Assembly (NCBI GenBank): GCA_021613375.1
Contig: CM038710.1
Span: 28,891,763 to 28,955,762, forward strand
Direction of reading: 5' to 3'
Origin: Megaleporinus macrocephalus
Taxonomy: Eukaryota; Chordata; Actinopteri; Characiformes; Anostomidae
Length of the DNA: 64,000 nt
Shown: positions 60,615 through 64,000 of the stretch, one piece after another
Layout of the letters: each line of letters starts with the position of its first letter
How positions within the stretch are numbered: position 1 is the stretch's first letter
Program-made: the position numbers and the translations under genes
Notes under the pieces: generated by a model
What the model saw: the letters and a program-made list of their open reading frames with translations, nothing else
Database searches by the model: none
Told to the model about the DNA's origin: nothing

Positions 60615-62300
60615 AGCCCCACCACCGCACCCCGACAGGACTGAGGCCGAGCTGGATGCGGCGAGGGATAGAAAGAGGAGGAAAGGGAGATGAAGTGAAG
60701 TCACAGCATACGTCAAACTTTAATCCAAGCCATACAGAGGAAAGGATGGGAAAAAATAGAAAAAAGTAGCCTGCATTCACCAAGTCACTAGAGCTAGCCC
60801 AAAAGTAACAGAAGTAACACCTTGTCTCTCTCCTACTCACCCATCTGGACCAAAGCTGCTAAGCATTTCCACAAATAAGGGGGTGGACAGAGATCGCACT
60901 GAATCATCCACACAATACTGAGAGGTCCACATAACCTTCTGGTGAGTGGCTTACTATGACTGCCCTTGCATATAGGGCATTAGTCTATAGATGAAAATAG
61001 CTGTTGATAGATTGTTATAAAACAAGTTTAAACCACAGACTAAGCCCTGTATGGCAAGGCTTTGGGTACAGTAATGGATGCAGGAGGGATAAAGCACATG
61101 TAAGGCTTTTCAGTGTGTTTCTCTTTGTGTAACCTTAGCTCGCACAGAAGGCCAAGACCATGCAGTGGTTACTGAGCACTGCCCAAGTTTCCGTAAATGC
61201 ATTTTCAGAGCAGGCATGACGGAAGGCAACAAAAACAGCTGAGCCTGCCATTAAGATTGATGAAACCAATCGTACAAAGACATAAAGGTATCACAACTTG
61301 GAGAAATATACTGTACAGCTAATGCTAATGTAATCAATAGTATTTACTCTAACTCTTGTTCTTTGTAAGTGTTCATGCTTATAGATAGATAGGCCAAGCA
61401 CAGTTTACCATGATCTCACCTAGTACCGGCCAAATGTCCCCATTAGGGGGCAGTACATGTACCAAAAAAATAATAATAATAATAATAACAGAACACAATG
61501 CATGTAGTCTCAATGCAGTATCAATCACACACAGTATCAAGGACAGCTCGTTTTTGTGGTTCTAGAAATTGTTGATGTTTTTTTCTTTCAGAAAGCCTTT
61601 ATTAGAAATTAAATATATCTAGTTTTAGTGATGAAATGACTGCCACAGGAGAAAAAGCACATTTCTGGTTTGTTTTTGCTATAACAGTAAAGGAGATGTT
61701 TGAGGCAGTCTTTACAAAGCACAAGAACTATGAGGATGCTCACCAGATCTTTATTGTATAGCTATGAGTACAGCTATAACTTATGAGACAAGACGTAGTC
61801 TAATGCAATAGACTAATAGACTAATTTTAAGATTCCTCACTGTTTTCATGAATATTTGATATAATTGGTCTAATTACCCTAGCCTGATGTTTTTTTTGTT
61901 GTCAGTAAAAAAAGTAAAAAAAAAGATCTGTGGTAGCTTTTTAGGACGCAAATAATTTCACATAGTTTTTGTGCTTAGTGGGGACGGCCCTTTCTGACAG
62001 GAATGGATGTAATTATACAAAAAGAGCTACGAGAATGCTGACATACCAGTTGTTGTTATTATTAGGGTTCTACTTATTATTTTTGTATGCCAATATCTCA
62101 TTATTGTGTATAACAATCATTTTACACATCACTTGCACTTCCACCTCAGTGGTCATTGCTGGTTATAGGCCTGTCAGCGCCTCCTTAGTGGACAGTAAAG
62201 ATAGTTTTGTAGTTAATTTGCTTCACACATGCTAGTTTTCGTACACTGTTGTTTAGGATAGTTCAAGTTGTATAGAAATTAAAGCAGGCGCTGCATTCTC
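60615..62300 (+). other. slc6a17: Probable 3' UTR of slc6a17
   Basis: Follows the stop with no further open frame. Candidate poly(A) signals are ATTAAA at 61608-61613 and 62278-62283; a canonical AATAAA occurs only at 62925-62930. An AAT microsatellite lies at about 61470-61488. The true end cannot be fixed without transcripts. Confidence 0.4.
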
Positions 62301-62379
62301 CCCTACAAGCAGGCCCACTTCGAGCTATATCCCCCCAGTTCTGCACCTTGGCAAATGAGGCAGCAAAGCGTTTGATCAC

Positions 62380-62620
62380 TCTGCAGCCCGTACCTTCCCT
62401 GTGTGTTCTCTGGCGACCGGCACAGTGAGTCGCGGTGTAAAAATAGAGGCGAGCAGCGCGGTGCGCAGCAGCCGGTCCCCCGGGGACCCCGTGTCACACA
62501 CAGCACGGACGCACGCTAACGAATTCTCATCGGGTGAGGCGGAGGGGTGGGGGCCGCAGGTTCTCAGCATGGACGTGCTGTTCCTACAAGAGCTCTGTGG
62601 AACCCCTGGCAACCACTGCA
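62380..62620. promoter_or_regulatory. CpG-rich block downstream of slc6a17
   Basis: GC- and CpG-dense island (GAGCAGCGCGGTGCGCAGCA, CCCCCGGGGACCCC) in AT-rich surroundings. A TAAAAATAG (MEF2-like) is at about 62439. It could be a promoter or enhancer; a transcript start cannot be seen. Confidence 0.3.
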
Positions 62621-64000
62621 CACCCTCCTTCATCCAACTCATGAAAAAAACTACCCGAGGCGATTCACACTGGAAAGAAGTGATGCTTTGAAATGAATTT
62701 GATGAATTTAAGTCAAATGTGTTCCATATGAGCACAATGTATCACAACATCACAGTTATTGCCAAAAGTAAGTAAACTGAAAGACTGTAGAGGTAGTGAA
62801 CTGAAATTATGTTGACGTAAAACAGTTTATGTACATAAACATAATGAACACATTTGAATCACATGCACTTAAAGCATCACATTTTTTAAGTGTTTAATTT
62901 TTTAATGCACCTTATTTTTTCACTAATAAATGTGCCAGAACCTTTATGAATCATTATTATGTTTTAAAATAATTCACATCTAATAGCTGTAGCCTACTTT
63001 ATGCTGCACTGTGAAAGATACATTATACATATAACAGAAAATAGTTGCTGATGAAGCTGCTCATTAGCTTCTATTATGAGTGAGTATTGATACAGTTATG
63101 TTCTGTGCAGGGAATTGCTCTGAACTCCAATGTTGGAGCACTCCTTTAAATCTGAAGCTCTAACATGGCTTTGGATAGTATAAATATTTACCTTAAGGAG
63201 GCAGCAATGTGACACCTCTGCTAAACCGGGTAATTAACTCATTAGGTCTGTTAGAGCAGGAAGATCACCAAACTGTGCTGGACTAAAAAGCCCTCCAGGA
63301 GATTTGAGGCCTAGTGAGCTAGTTGTTGACGTTTTGTCTGTAATGCCGTATTGTAACCACAGTGTGTCGTCGTCTGCCAGTGAAAGACAGCTTGAAGGTG
63401 TGTCTCTGTGCCTCCTTTTCTCCTCCTCGGCATCTTCAAAATGTCAGTGGACTAGCCCCCTCCACCCCCACCTACCCCTATTTTTCCTAGCCCCAGCTAA
63501 GCCCAGCTGCAAGACAGTGCCTATTAGTGATTTCTAGAACACTGTCCTGATGTCTAGACTGTACGTACACGTATTGCTACACTGTTCAGAAATAGTTCCA
63601 TAGACTTCATTCACACAGGCAGCTGAACTACAGTTGTTTTAGACAGAGAGAAAGATTTTCTGCAGTGTGAAAGACATAAAGAATACATGAGATTCTACTT
63701 TTTGCAATTCTAGCCGCTTTTCTATGTGACTTCAAATGCAATTTAAATAGATCCTTGAACATGTGACTCAGTTTGGCCAGTCAGGTCGTATTGCAGTTTT
63801 TTTTTCCTGCTCAGAATTTTTGATGTGAGAATGTTTGAACAGAATCAGATTATATTTGTGGCCAGGCTCTAAAATGTTCAGGAATAGAAATCAAGTACAA
63901 CTGAGATGGATATTAAAACATTTGTAGTAATTTTCAGCCCTATGTACACCTGCAACAGTGTTGATATACAGTCAAATACGTATAAGGTCATACAACTCAG
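62621..64000. other. Intergenic, nothing recognised
   Basis: AT-rich DNA to the end of the window. A poly(A) signal AATAAA at 62925-62930 is possible for a long slc6a17 3' UTR. No coding exon recognised. Confidence 0.5.

Noticed and set aside
60450..60840. Several reverse and alternate frames over exon 12
   Set aside because: Shadows of the GC-rich Ser/Pro-coding tail of slc6a17.

Overview
The window is vertebrate genomic DNA, almost certainly from a teleost fish. It contains one clear protein-coding gene with small exons and GT-AG introns, set in repeat-rich DNA. Repeats include CT/AT/ATT microsatellites, Tc1-like and hAT-like DNA transposons, MITEs, and a tRNA-type SINE of a kind I associate with otophysan fishes (characins, catfishes, knifefishes). 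That lineage guess rests on memory of repeat types and is only moderate.

The gene is slc6a17 (NTT4, a vesicular neutral amino acid transporter of the SLC6 family) on the + strand. I could splice it from start to stop codon: 11 coding exons between 39977 and 60614, every junction canonical and in phase, giving 730 residues (human about 727). A non-coding first exon probably ends at the donor at 28679 in a CpG-rich promoter-like block (about 28200-28680). That makes intron 1 about 11.2 kb and the total 12 exons. Coding exons cover all 12 membrane segments and a Ser/Pro-rich C-terminal tail. The 3' UTR runs from 60615, with candidate AATAAA-like signals at 61608 and 62278.

Layout: 1-28.2 kb is intergenic with no convincing gene; it holds a telomere-like minisatellite (465-1240), microsatellites and several DNA-transposon remnants. 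28.2-28.7 kb is the likely promoter and exon 1. Intron 1 contains a 2.6-kb array of about 78 copies of a 33-bp unit (30983-33571), which is open in several frames on both strands because 33 is a multiple of 3, plus an LTR-like direct repeat pair (35435-36604). Introns 2-11 carry further insertions: a SINE split by a hAT-like MITE, a deleted Tc1-like element, and a short MITE family. 60.6-64 kb is 3' UTR and intergenic, with a CpG-rich block at 62.4-62.6 kb.

I found no RNA gene, operon, CRISPR array or new defence-type system. The most unusual items are the phase-preserving 33-bp satellite, the telomere-derived minisatellite, a long CT microsatellite that serves as the polypyrimidine tract of exon 4, and the nested transposons. 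Repeat family names are from recognition of sequence patterns and were not searched.
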